The notes under the pieces are model-generated. The model did no database searches and had not been told where the DNA came from. It saw only the letters and a program-made list of their open reading frames with translations. Below, one piece after another: positions 17,045 to 25,428 of a stretch of 64,000 bases of DNA; position 1 is the stretch's first letter, and each line of letters begins with the position of its first letter. The DNA lies in assembly GCF_013177695.1 (NCBI RefSeq), contig NZ_WOEY01000004.1, positions 1 through 64,000 of the forward strand, given 5' to 3'. The stretch is from Paraburkholderia solitsugae (GTDB lineage Bacteria > Pseudomonadota > Gammaproteobacteria > Burkholderiales > Burkholderiaceae). A program made the translations under genes and the position numbers.

Positions 17045-17746
17045 ATGCCGCTCGCCGTTGACATCCGCAAGACCTTCGAGAGCGCTGAGCGCCGTTTCAC
17101 GCTCGACGTTTCGTTCAAGGCGATCACGCAGCGCGTCGTGCTGTTCGGGCCGTCCGGAGCGGGCAAGAGTTTGACGCTACTGGCCATCGCCGGCTTGCTA
17201 CGCCCCGACGAAGGGGCGATTACGCTGCACGGCGATGCTTTATTCGATAGCGCGCGCTGCATCGATCAGAAACCCCAAGCGCGCAAGATTGCCTATCTGT
17301 TTCAGGACTACGCGCTGTTTCCCCATCTGAACGTGCGGCAAAACATCGGCTTCGGGTTGCAGCAAGGTTGGCTCAATCCGCGCGCGCGGATCTCGCACCC
17401 GGAAGTCGATTACTGGCTCGATGCGCTCGAGTTGAAAGGCGTGGCAGGTAATCATCCGGCGCAGCTTTCGGGTGGACAGAAGCAGCGCGTGGCACTGGCG
17501 CGGGCGCTGGTCGCGCAACCCCGCTTGCTGTTGCTGGACGAGCCGTTTTCCGCACTCGATAGCGCGCTGCGTCAGCGCTTGCGGCGCGAGCTGTCGGACC
17601 TGCAAACGCGGCTCGATATTCCGATGGTGTTGATCACGCACGATCCCGACGATGTTGCCGCCTTCGGCGATCAGGTCGTGCAGGTCAGCGATGGGTGTGT
17701 GCGCGAGAATCATCCGTTTGCTGGGTACGAGCGCAGCGTGCCATAA
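17045..17746 (+). CDS. modC: molybdate ABC transporter ATP-binding protein, short form without TOBE domain
   Basis: 233 residues; classical ModC is about 350. Walker A FGPSGAGKSLTLLAIAG, Q-loop YLFQDYALFPHLNV, signature QLSGGQKQRVALARAL, Walker B LLLLDEPFSALD and the switch His in VLITHDPDDV are all intact. The C-terminal molybdate-binding TOBE/Mop region is absent: the protein ends soon after the NBD. Molybdate sensing may instead rest on the neighbouring ModE, which has two Mop domains. Confidence 0.92.
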   Translation: MPLAVDIRKTFESAERRFTLDVSFKAITQRVVLFGPSGAGKSLTLLAIAGLLRPDEGAITLHGDALFDSARCIDQKPQARKIAYLFQDYALFPHLNVRQNIGFGLQQGWLNPRARISHPEVDYWLDALELKGVAGNHPAQLSGGQKQRVALARALVAQPRLLLLDEPFSALDSALRQRLRRELSDLQTRLDIPMVLITHDPDDVAAFGDQVVQVSDGCVRENHPFAGYERSVP

Positions 17747-17862
17747 CGTCAGCGCGCGCTTTCGGAGCCTTCAGGGTTCTCAGAGCGTCAGAATCTCAGA
17801 ACCCATAGAACCTCCAGAACCTTCACAGCCCCAGCTCTCGCAGCCTGATAGCCGTAAAGTGT

Positions 17863-18699
17863 TCAGTCCTTCACCCCAAGAATCACGCTGGACGCCTTGA
17901 ATACCGCGACCGCGGTCCCGCCTTCCACAAGGCCGAGTGTATCGACGCTTTGATTCGTGACGACCGCGGTAATCACCGCGCCACCTTCCAGCGCCAACGA
18001 CACCTCCGCGTTGACCGCCCCGCGCTTGACGCTCTGCACCGTACCGCGCAACTGATTGCGCGCCGAGAGCTTCAGCGGCGCGCCACTTTCGTCCTCGACG
18101 AGCAGCACCACCCACGACGCCTTGATCAACGCGAACGCCGCCGCCCCCACTGCAAGCCCCAAGGTTTCGGTACTTTCATGCGTGACGACCGCGACGATCG
18201 TATGGCCGCCTGCCAGCGCCAGCGACACTTCATCGTTGACCGTCCCGCGCGTGAGCGCCGACACCGTTCCATAAAGCTGATTGCGCGCGCTCGTTTTCAC
18301 GCCGATGCGGCCGATCAGATCCCAATCCGTCGCAAAGCCTTCGATCGCCGCGCCCGCGCGTTCGAGGAAACGCCGATGCTCGCGCTCGACCGCCCGAAAC
18401 GTATCGATCAGCTTCACCGCCCGCGGCGTGAGTGTCGTGCCGCCACCGCCTTTGCCACCGGTCGAGCGCACGACGAGCGGCTCGCCGGCGAGGTTGTTCA
18501 TCGTGTCGACAGCGTCCCACGCGCCTTTGTAGCTCATGCCGACGGCTTTCGCCGCGCTGGTAATCGAGCCGGTCTCGCCGATCGCCGCGAGCAGCGCGAT
18601 TCGCGACGCGCCGCCGAGCGTTTGCGCACCGGCCTGAAACCAGACGGAGCCGCCAAGTTCGAGGGCCTCGTGGGGCGGATCGGTGCGGTCGGATGTCAT
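17863..18699 (-). CDS. modE: molybdate-responsive regulator ModE (HTH + two Mop/TOBE domains)
   Basis: 278 residues. The N-terminal winged helix (about 25-115) contains ALLAAIGETGSITSAAKAVG and MSYKGAWDAVDTMNNLAGEP, the typical ModE opening. Two tandem Mop domains follow, each starting SARNQL (SARNQLYGTVSALTRG and SARNQLRGTVQSVKRG) and ending …IKASWVVLLVE or …FKASSVILGVKD. With molybdate bound, ModE represses modABC. Convergent with modC. Confidence 0.93.
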   Translation of the reverse strand: MTSDRTDPPHEALELGGSVWFQAGAQTLGGASRIALLAAIGETGSITSAAKAVGMSYKGAWDAVDTMNNLAGEPLVVRSTGGKGGGGTTLTPRAVKLIDTFRAVEREHRRFLERAGAAIEGFATDWDLIGRIGVKTSARNQLYGTVSALTRGTVNDEVSLALAGGHTIVAVVTHESTETLGLAVGAAAFALIKASWVVLLVEDESGAPLKLSARNQLRGTVQSVKRGAVNAEVSLALEGGAVITAVVTNQSVDTLGLVEGGTAVAVFKASSVILGVKD

Positions 18700-18869
18700 G
18701 GCGGCAGAAGGGTCGGTGAGTTAGAAAAGGACAGCGAACCATTATAGCGACGCAGGCGTCCCTTAACTGCCGCGCACGTGGCGCGGCGTGGGCTTCGGCG
18801 ACCGCCCGAGCGGCGCTGCGCTTGCCCGCCGGCCTCGAATGCGCGCGGGCTGTCGCGTTCCGTCGTCAC

Positions 18870-19253
18870 TCAAACCGCGTACTGCGCGATCCCATTGCCG
18901 AACGACCAGTTCTCCTTCAGCACCTCGACGAGATTGATGAACACATCCTCTCGTCGCAGTCCCGGCGACTCTGCCAGTTCATCCGCCATGCGCTTGTACA
19001 GCGCCTTCTTTTGCTCGAGCGTGCGCGTGTTGTTAAATGTGATCTGAATCACCACGAGATCGTCGCTGCGTTCGATGTTCAGATACTGCTTGTCATACAC
19101 AAAATTGCCGGCTTCGTGCTCGGTGATCAGCATGAAGATGTCGTCTTTCGGCACGTTGCACGTATCAACCAGCGAACGCTGAATGCTGTCCGTCAGCGCC
19201 TTCCGGTATTCCGCCGGCTTGCCGGCGCGCAATGCAATTCGTGTGAGCGGCAT
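18870..19253 (-). CDS. tautomerase family protein
   Basis: 127 residues from ATG 19253 (AAGGAG ribosome site 7 bases upstream; a longer frame to 19289 lacks one). Starts MPLTRIALRAGKPAEYRKAL, so removal of Met exposes the catalytic Pro of the 4-oxalocrotonate tautomerase superfamily. The length and the block DDLVVIQITFNNTRTLEQK match the larger single-domain type. The substrate is unknown. Divergent from a LysR gene, which probably controls it. Confidence 0.82.
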   Translation of the reverse strand: MPLTRIALRAGKPAEYRKALTDSIQRSLVDTCNVPKDDIFMLITEHEAGNFVYDKQYLNIERSDDLVVIQITFNNTRTLEQKKALYKRMADELAESPGLRREDVFINLVEVLKENWSFGNGIAQYAV

Positions 19254-19311
19254 GGTGAAACTCCTTCGTCGCAGTGATTGGGTAAACACAGCTTAGGCGC
19301 GCCCAGTCATA

Positions 19312-19337
19312 ATGAACAGCCATCATCGGCTATTTCA
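19312..19337. promoter_or_regulatory. candidate LysR operator between tautomerase and LysR genes
   Basis: ATGAACAGCC … GGCTATTTCAT forms an imperfect inverted repeat around ATCAT (AGCC at 19318-19321 and GGCT at 19328-19331 perfect). It lies directly before the LysR ATG at 19354, in a 100-bp divergent intergenic region. Confidence 0.35.
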
Positions 19338-19353
19338 TCCATATTCAACCAAA

Positions 19354-20205
19354 ATGAAAGTCCTCGATCTCGATGCGGTGCGCGCCTTCGTGCTGGTCGC
19401 CGATCTGCACAGCTTCACGCGGGCTGCCGACGCGCTCGACACCACGCAATCGGCCGTCAGCCTGAAGCTCAAGCGGCTGGAGGCGCACCTCGGCAAGCAG
19501 TTAGTGGAGCGCACGCCGCGCGTCGTGCGTCTTTCAGCGGACGGCAACGCGTTCCTTGGCGCGGCGCGCGATCTGCTGAGCGCGCATGAGCGGGCGCTGG
19601 GTTCGCTGTCGCTGGAGCGCCGGCGGCTCACGTTGGGGTTGAGCGAGCATGTTGCGGGAACGAACTTGCCGCAGCTACTCGCGCGGCTTAACGCACACGA
19701 TCCGGGTCTGGTGGTCGAGTTGCATCTGGGTAGGTCCGCAGCGCTGCTCGCGCAATTCGACGAACGGCGCCTCGACGCGGTGATCATTCGCCATGGTGCC
19801 GACGAGCCACCACGTGACGACGCGCAGGTGCTGTTCAGCGAGCCGCTTGGCTGGCTCGCTACACCGCAATGGCTGCCGCGCGTCAGCGAGCCATTGGCGC
19901 TCGCGCTGCTGAGTCCGCCGTGCAATGTGCGCGAGATTGCGCTGCACACGCTGAACGAAGCGGGGGTTGCATGGCAGGAAGTGTTCATTGGCGGCGGTGT
20001 GGCCGCGGTCGGCGCCGCGGTTGCAGCCGGTCTGGCGGTGTCGCCGCTAGCGCGCAGAGTGGCGCCGCGTGGATTGGTCGATGTCGGCGCGCGTTTAGGT
20101 TTGCCGCCGCTGCCGGAATCGCGTGTGACCTTGCACTCGCGGGTGAGGGATAAGCGGTCGATTGAGACGTTGCGGTTGATGACGAGTGGGTTGGCAACGC
20201 AATAA
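19354..20205 (+). CDS. LysR-family transcriptional regulator
   Basis: 283 residues from the ATG at 19354 (MKVLDLDAVRAFVLVADLHS). The frame extends to 19312, but this start matches the family N-terminus. The HTH segment is FTRAADALDTTQSAVSLKLK, RLE. The effector domain is present though without recognisable ligand specificity. Divergent from the tautomerase gene, the most probable target. Confidence 0.88.
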   Translation: MKVLDLDAVRAFVLVADLHSFTRAADALDTTQSAVSLKLKRLEAHLGKQLVERTPRVVRLSADGNAFLGAARDLLSAHERALGSLSLERRRLTLGLSEHVAGTNLPQLLARLNAHDPGLVVELHLGRSAALLAQFDERRLDAVIIRHGADEPPRDDAQVLFSEPLGWLATPQWLPRVSEPLALALLSPPCNVREIALHTLNEAGVAWQEVFIGGGVAAVGAAVAAGLAVSPLARRVAPRGLVDVGARLGLPPLPESRVTLHSRVRDKRSIETLRLMTSGLATQ

Positions 20206-20294
20206 CGAAACGACTTCTCGCTCTAAACCATGAATAAAGTTCGCCGACTTTCGCTTAAGCTGGAAAGCTAACCATTTCATTTAAAAGTAGATCA

Positions 20295-21218
20295 GTGGAC
20301 CTCGACCCCCGACAAACCGCCGCCGTCCGCGCGGTCATCGAAACCGGCAGCTTCGAGCAGGCCGCCGTGCGCCTGAACATCACCTCGTCGGCGGTATCGC
20401 AGCGAGTGCGGGCGCTCGAAACGCGCCTGGGCAATCCGCTGATCGTGCGCACGCGCCCGTGCCGCGCGACGCAGATGGGCCAGCGTCTATTGCAATATCT
20501 GCGGCGCGCCGCCCTGCTCGAAGACGACTTCGCCAGCGATCTCGCGGGCGCCAATGAAGCGTTGCTAAACGTCGCCGCCGCCGTGAATGCGGACACGTTA
20601 TCCACCTGGTTTTTCCCTGCGCTCTCCGAGATCCTTCTGCAAGAAAACGTGCTGCTCGATCTAACCGTCGACGACCAGGACCACACTCACGCGCTGCTCG
20701 CCTCAGGCCTCGCAATCGGCTGCATCACTACCGAACCCGCACCGATGCGCGGCTGTTTCGCCGAACGGCTGGGCGCAATGCGCTACCGGCTGGTGGCGTC
20801 GGCCGCGTTCGTCGAACGAAGGTTTCCGAACGGATTGACGCGTGAAAGCGCGCGGCGCGCGCCAGTGATCCTCTCCTCACGCAAGGACGCGTTGCAGGCG
20901 CGCTTTCTCGATACGCGCTTCGGTCTGCCGCCGGAAGCTTATCCATGCCATTACGTGCCCGCGCCGGTGCCACGTTACATGGCGATCCAGCGGGGCCTAG
21001 CTTATGGCATGGTGCCCGAACTGGAATTCGGCGATGCCGTCGAGCGCGGCGAACTGGTCGACCTCGCGCCGAAGCAGCCCACCGATGTCGAACTGTACTG
21101 GCATGCCTGGAAGGTCCAGTCGCCACGCCTCGAAAAGCTCTCGGCGCGCATCGTCGAACTCGGCCGCACTGCCTTGGGTCCGCCGGGTGCAAAGGTCAAA
21201 CGCAAACGCGCCGCCTGA
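20295..21218 (+). CDS. argP: LysR-family regulator ArgP (IciA)
   Basis: 307 residues with a GTG start (MDLDPRQTAAVRAVIETGSF). The HTH is EQAAVRLNITSSAVSQRVRA, LETRLGNPLIVRT, diagnostic for ArgP. ArgP typically activates the lysine/arginine exporter gene lysE/argO next to it. Here no exporter is adjacent; the neighbouring gene is a Lys/Ala-rich exported protein in convergent orientation. Confidence 0.88.
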   Translation: MDLDPRQTAAVRAVIETGSFEQAAVRLNITSSAVSQRVRALETRLGNPLIVRTRPCRATQMGQRLLQYLRRAALLEDDFASDLAGANEALLNVAAAVNADTLSTWFFPALSEILLQENVLLDLTVDDQDHTHALLASGLAIGCITTEPAPMRGCFAERLGAMRYRLVASAAFVERRFPNGLTRESARRAPVILSSRKDALQARFLDTRFGLPPEAYPCHYVPAPVPRYMAIQRGLAYGMVPELEFGDAVERGELVDLAPKQPTDVELYWHAWKVQSPRLEKLSARIVELGRTALGPPGAKVKRKRAA

Positions 21219-21226
21219 ACCGGAGG

Positions 21227-21835
21227 TCAGTGGAGGATCGGCGGCATCGAGCCGCTGCTGGCGGTTGCAGGATTAACGGTTCTGTCCGCAGCAGGACTCG
21301 CCGTTACGTTTGCGGCCTTGGCAGGCGCGTTCGTGTGGACCACAGCCGGTTTGGCCGGGCCGGTTTTCGCCGCCACCTTGACCACGTGGGCAGGCGCTGT
21401 ATGGCCTTGAACCAGGTTGGCGCGCATGATCCCGCCTTGACCCCGTTTCGCCTGAGCAATTTGTGCGTGGGGCTTTTTGCCCTGCACCACCAGGGCTGCC
21501 TTCGACTTAGGCTTACCCGCGCCCTTGACCACACCGCTGTGGCTAACATTCTTAGCTGCGACCTTCTTCACGCTGCCATGCGCCGCCGGCTTGGCGCCGC
21601 TCTTCGACGCCGACGCGACCCGCTGCGCGCCATGTTGTCCCTTCGCCGCGTGCTTCGACGGCCCCTTCGCGCCGGCGGTAGACTTGATCTTGCCCGCGCC
21701 CTTCGTTTTCTTTGCGTGCTTCACCGTATGCCCGGTCGACTCGGGCGGGTTCCACACTTCCGCATAACCTGCTGCCATTGCCGCACCGGATACACACCAC
21801 ACTGCAACTGCTGTTGCTACTGCTCGAACCCACAT
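21227..21835 (-). CDS. Lys/Ala-rich exported hypothetical protein
   Basis: 202 residues from ATG 21835 (GGAGAAGCAGGAG upstream; the longer frame to 21892 is less likely). A signal peptide (MWVRAVATAVAVWCVSGAAM, cut near AA-GY) is followed by a low-complexity basic tail made of Lys, Ala, Gly, Val, Pro and His in short K/A motifs such as KHAAKGQ, KPAAHGS and KVAAK. No domain is recognised. The strongly cationic composition suggests binding to polyanions or the cell envelope, but that is conjecture. Confidence 0.6.
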   Translation of the reverse strand: MWVRAVATAVAVWCVSGAAMAAGYAEVWNPPESTGHTVKHAKKTKGAGKIKSTAGAKGPSKHAAKGQHGAQRVASASKSGAKPAAHGSVKKVAAKNVSHSGVVKGAGKPKSKAALVVQGKKPHAQIAQAKRGQGGIMRANLVQGHTAPAHVVKVAAKTGPAKPAVVHTNAPAKAANVTASPAADRTVNPATASSGSMPPILH

Positions 21836-21901
21836 CTCCTGCTTCTCCTGATCTTCGGCTTCATAACGAGCCGGGATTATATTCCCTTGCAAAAATCCAT
21901 T

Positions 21902-21923
21902 TTTAGACTAATATCAATCTAAA
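21902..21923. promoter_or_regulatory. palindrome TTTAGA-N10-TCTAAA upstream of the toxin-antitoxin operon
   Basis: TTTAGA (21902-21907) and TCTAAA (21918-21923) form a perfect 6-bp inverted repeat in the AT-rich 112-bp gap between the Lys/Ala-rich gene and the antitoxin gene. It lies 24 bp before the antitoxin ATG, a position usual for antitoxin autorepression. Confidence 0.5.
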
Positions 21924-21947
21924 GTACAGATAAGGACTCACCCAATC

Positions 21948-22385
21948 ATGGCTCACGCTGCCCGTGCCACCCAGCCCGAACCGCCGATCCGCCGGCCGGT
22001 TTCGGAACCCTCGCTCACGGAAATGTCGGCGGCGGGTCTGCGCGCGTTCTTCAACATTGCGCGAGACTGGGACTTGAGCACCGAAGAGCAGATCATGTTG
22101 CTCGGCTCGCCGGGCCGCTCCACCTACTTCAAATGGAAATCCGCACCGCAGACAGCACGTCTGGCGCGCGACACGCTGGAACGCCTCTCGCTGCTGCTCG
22201 GCATCTATAAGGCGCTGCAAATCCTGCTGCCGCAGCCCAGCGCCGCCGACACCTGGATCAAGCGCCCCAACAGCGCGCCGCCGTTCGGCGGCCGCCGCGC
22301 GCTGGACCGCATGCTGGCCGGCAATATCAGCGATCTCGTGGCCGTGCGCCAGTATCTCGACGCGATGCGAGGCGGCTGGGCGTGA
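21948..22385 (+). CDS. antitoxin, Xre/MbcA/ParS (DUF2384) family
   Basis: 145 residues. The N-terminal part is a helical Xre-like DNA-binding region (LLGSPGRSTYFKWKSA). The C-terminal DUF2384-type segment contains LERLSLLLGIYKALQILLP and IKRPNSAPPFGGRRALDRML, then VRQYLDAMRGGW. This is the toxin-binding part of RES-type antitoxins. Its stop overlaps the toxin GTG start (GTGA), so the pair is translationally coupled. Confidence 0.9.
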   Translation: MAHAARATQPEPPIRRPVSEPSLTEMSAAGLRAFFNIARDWDLSTEEQIMLLGSPGRSTYFKWKSAPQTARLARDTLERLSLLLGIYKALQILLPQPSAADTWIKRPNSAPPFGGRRALDRMLAGNISDLVAVRQYLDAMRGGWA

Positions 22386-23083
22386 CAGAACCGCATTGGC
22401 AGGACCGCTGGCGCACCGCGCCGCTCGACTGGTCGCCCGCGTATCGCGTGATTCCAACGCGGTTTCCGGCCGTCAATCTGTTCGACCGGGTCGCATCGCC
22501 GGAAGATTTCGACGCCCTCTACGCACTCGAAGCAATGACCAACGACCGCTTGCGAACCGAAGTCGGCGAGCTCGATCTCGTGCCACGCGATGAGCGCCGT
22601 TTCGGCCCGGGATACGGACCGATCATGGCCGCGTTGACGCACCTGAATCCACTCGGCAGCCGCTTCTCAGACGGCACATATGGCGTGTTCTATTGCGCCC
22701 GCTCGCGTGCCACGGCGATCGCGGAGACGCGCTACCACGCCGGGAAATTTCTGGAGGCGACCGCGGAGCCGCCCATGCGGCAGCAGATGCGGCTCTACAC
22801 CGTGGTGGCGCAAGGCAACGTGGTCGATATCCGCGGCGACGTATCGCTCGATCTCGCGGTGCTGTCGCCCAACGACTATGTCGCCGGACAATCGCTCGGC
22901 CGTGCCCTGCGCGAGGCCGGCGCGCCGGGCATCGTGTATCCGTCCGTGCGGGATGACGAAGGCGAGTGCCTCGCCGCGTTCAGCACCACGCTGCTGCGCG
23001 ACTGCCATCACGCGGCGTATCTGGAATACAACTGGAATGGCACGAGCATCGATATCGTGTTCGAGCTCAATCAGGTGGGCTAA
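22382..23083 (+). CDS. RES-domain toxin (NAD+ phosphorylase / ADP-ribosyl transferase-like)
   Basis: 233 residues with a GTG start at 22382. The RES core includes the Arg in PAYRVIPTRFPAVNLFDR, GSRFSDGTYGVFYCARSRAT followed by the Glu of AIAETRYH, and a C-terminal YPSVRDDEGECLAAF carrying the Ser. These supply the Arg-Glu-Ser triad that names the family. Known members deplete cellular NAD+ (MbcT, Xre-RES) or ADP-ribosylate Prs (ParT). Target here not determined. Confidence 0.9.
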   Translation: MTEPHWQDRWRTAPLDWSPAYRVIPTRFPAVNLFDRVASPEDFDALYALEAMTNDRLRTEVGELDLVPRDERRFGPGYGPIMAALTHLNPLGSRFSDGTYGVFYCARSRATAIAETRYHAGKFLEATAEPPMRQQMRLYTVVAQGNVVDIRGDVSLDLAVLSPNDYVAGQSLGRALREAGAPGIVYPSVRDDEGECLAAFSTTLLRDCHHAAYLEYNWNGTSIDIVFELNQVG

Positions 23084-23097
23084 GAGACTCGAAACAA

Positions 23098-23862
23098 TCA
23101 AGGTAAGGCCAACGCCGCCGCCCCGCTCTCCCGCGCCGCCTCAACCGAGATCGACCAGCGCCGCAACGCCTGAGGCTCGACGATCGTCAACTTGCCGCCG
23201 GGCCCGAATGCGCCGGTGTCGATGAAAATCTGCGAGCCGATCTGCTGGATGTCGCGCATCGGCGTATGGCCGCAATAGGTCAGCGAAAGGCCGCGCTGCC
23301 GCAGCGGATCACCGTTGCCCAAGGCCAGATCGCGCCCCCACAGCAATTGCTGGCGCGTTTCGGCGGAAAAATTCCCGGCGTCAAGCTCGGCGTCCGTGCC
23401 GAAAAATTCGGCGTGCAGAATATTGAAGCGCTCCTTGCCGCTGCCGACCACACGCACGAGTGGCAGCGTCCGCAGACGTTCGGCGTAGTGCCGCAGGCGT
23501 TCGTCGGACACATTCTGCGCCCATGTTCCGCCGATTCCATACCACCACTGGCGCCGCATGCGCCCATCGGCGACGGCGCACAGGGTGTCTTCGTGATTGC
23601 CGAGCACGGCGTGAAACCACGGTTTGTCGAGCAGGGCCAGAGCCTGCTCTGAATGTTCACCGCGGTCTACCAGATCGCCGACCGAAAAGAGCCGGTCGCG
23701 CGCCGGGTCGAACGCGATGTCGCGCAGCAGATAGCGCAGTGCATCGACACAGCCATGCAAATCGCCTACGACAAAGTCGCGGCCGCTCCGATTGGCCGAA
23801 TGATGCTGGACGGGGTCGAAAAGTACGGAAGCCATTCGCTCATGATAGTGCGGCAGCCGCAA
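23098..23862 (-). CDS. metallophosphoesterase (PrpA/ApaH-like Ser/Thr protein phosphatase family)
   Basis: 254 residues. It carries the phosphoesterase motifs FVVGDLHGCVDAL (GDxHG), FSVGDLVDRGEHS (GDxxDRG), VLGNHEDTL (GNHE) and LTYCGHTP (GH). A start at 23835 (MASVLFDPVQ) is also possible and nearer the usual N-terminus. Members dephosphorylate Ser/Thr phosphoproteins or cleave dinucleoside tetraphosphates; the size and motifs fit either. Convergent with the RES toxin gene. Confidence 0.85.
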   Translation of the reverse strand: MRLPHYHERMASVLFDPVQHHSANRSGRDFVVGDLHGCVDALRYLLRDIAFDPARDRLFSVGDLVDRGEHSEQALALLDKPWFHAVLGNHEDTLCAVADGRMRRQWWYGIGGTWAQNVSDERLRHYAERLRTLPLVRVVGSGKERFNILHAEFFGTDAELDAGNFSAETRQQLLWGRDLALGNGDPLRQRGLSLTYCGHTPMRDIQQIGSQIFIDTGAFGPGGKLTIVEPQALRRWSISVEAARESGAAALALP

Positions 23863-23983
23863 GTGCGTATGCGCGTTGCCTCTCTTTTCCTGGCGTCCCG
23901 TATCGAAGGAATGATGTAGAAATGACGCGAAAACGGCGCGTCTCCGGCAGGACTTACCGGAAAACGCGCCGTCGGCGCAGTCG

Positions 23984-25408
23984 TTATTGCTGCGTGCGCA
24001 GCGTAGCGACCTGATCTACCGTCACAGTGGACTGCGGATTACCGAACTGTTTGGTCACATAGTTGGTGATGGCGGCCACCTGATCGTCGGTGAGTTGGGT
24101 GGCGAACGCGGGCATCAACACATCAGCCTGTTTCGTCGTACGACTGACGCCGTGCAGGATCACCATCGCCAGATTGTTGGCGTCGCTCGCGCCAACCGCC
24201 GAGTTGTGGATCAGCGACGGATACGCGCCCGGCGCGCTTGCACCGACACCCTGACCGGTCCAGTTATGGCACGTCGCACAATTGGCGATGAACAGTTGCG
24301 CACCGTTCACCGTGTTGATCGTGGTACCGCGCAACGCGGTGACGTCATCGACGGCGGGATTGCCCCACTGATCGCGCGGGCGCGATTCTCCGCCGTTGAT
24401 CGGCGGCACCGAGCGCAGATACGTGACGATCGAGCCAACGTCCTCCCGCGTCAGATATTGCGTGCTGTCGGTCACCACTTCGGCCATGGGGCCCGCTGCA
24501 TTGGCGCGGCCCGGCGCCGCGCCGGTCGACAGATACGCCGCCAGTTCGTCATCGCTCCAGTTGCCCACGCCGCTGTTTTTGTCAGGCGTGATGTTGTACG
24601 CATGCCAGCCGGCCTGCACCGCGCCGGAGAAGCGCGAACTCGTCTTCAACCCCTGCATGAAATTGCGCGGCGTATGGCATTCCTCGCAATGCGCGAGGCC
24701 TTGGACCAGATACGCGCCGCGGTTCAGCTCGGGGCTTTGCTTCGGATCGGGGACGAAGCGGCCTTCGTCGAAATTGAACAGATTCCAGAACACCATCAGC
24801 CAGCGCTGGTTGAACGGAAACTTCAGGCTATTGCTCGGCGGCGCGTAGTGGATCGGCGTGAGCGTGTTCAGGTACGCGCGAATGGCCAGCACATCCTGAT
24901 CGGTGACCTTGGTGTACTCCGCGTAGGGGAAGGCCGGATAAAGCCGCTCGCCGCTCTTGCCGACGCCTTCATGCATCGCGCGTAGAAAATCGGCGTCGCT
25001 CCATTGGCCGATGCCGGTGTCCGGGTCGGGCGTGATGTTGGGCGTCACGATCGTGCCGAACGGCGTGTTGATCGGCAGGCCGCCCGCGAACGGGCGTGCT
25101 TTGTCAGCCGTGTGGCAAGCAACGCAGTCGCCGGCGCGTGCGAGATATTCACCGCGTTTTACGAGATCGCTGCTGGCCACCGTCGGCGTGGCTCCCGCGA
25201 TAGCGGGTTGCGCAGCGTCGTCCGCGCGGGCTTGCGTGATCGGCAGTTCGTCGCTATGTCGCATGCCAGGTCCATGCGCTTCGTGCCAGGCGACATACAG
25301 CGCAAACAGCGAAAAGGCCGCCGCCAGCGTTGCCACCCGGAAGCGGCGGCGACGCATGCTCTGGACCAGCGCATCGGCCGGCTGAACGCGAGAGGTGTTG
25401 TTCGTCAT
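23984..25408 (-). CDS. triheme cytochrome c subunit of membrane-bound FAD dehydrogenase
   Basis: 474 residues. An N-terminal membrane anchor (VATLAAAFSLFALYVAW) is followed by three class I cytochrome c domains with CVACH, CEECH and CATCH heme sites. This is the beta subunit type that passes electrons from the FAD subunit to ubiquinone at the periplasmic face. Last gene of the gamma-alpha-beta operon, 20 bp after the alpha subunit. Confidence 0.92.
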   Translation of the reverse strand: MTNNTSRVQPADALVQSMRRRRFRVATLAAAFSLFALYVAWHEAHGPGMRHSDELPITQARADDAAQPAIAGATPTVASSDLVKRGEYLARAGDCVACHTADKARPFAGGLPINTPFGTIVTPNITPDPDTGIGQWSDADFLRAMHEGVGKSGERLYPAFPYAEYTKVTDQDVLAIRAYLNTLTPIHYAPPSNSLKFPFNQRWLMVFWNLFNFDEGRFVPDPKQSPELNRGAYLVQGLAHCEECHTPRNFMQGLKTSSRFSGAVQAGWHAYNITPDKNSGVGNWSDDELAAYLSTGAAPGRANAAGPMAEVVTDSTQYLTREDVGSIVTYLRSVPPINGGESRPRDQWGNPAVDDVTALRGTTINTVNGAQLFIANCATCHNWTGQGVGASAPGAYPSLIHNSAVGASDANNLAMVILHGVSRTTKQADVLMPAFATQLTDDQVAAITNYVTKQFGNPQSTVTVDQVATLRTQQ

Positions 25409-25428
25409 TGTGGCTCTCCGTTCAGGGC

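Noticed and set aside
17760-17860. Loose repeats of CAGAAcC-like words between modC and modE
   Set aside because: Irregular spacing and many mismatches; no consistent repeat unit or hairpin.
20248-20267. CTTTC…GAAAG near-palindrome before argP
   Set aside because: Inner and outer symmetry centres do not coincide, so the dyad is probably accidental.
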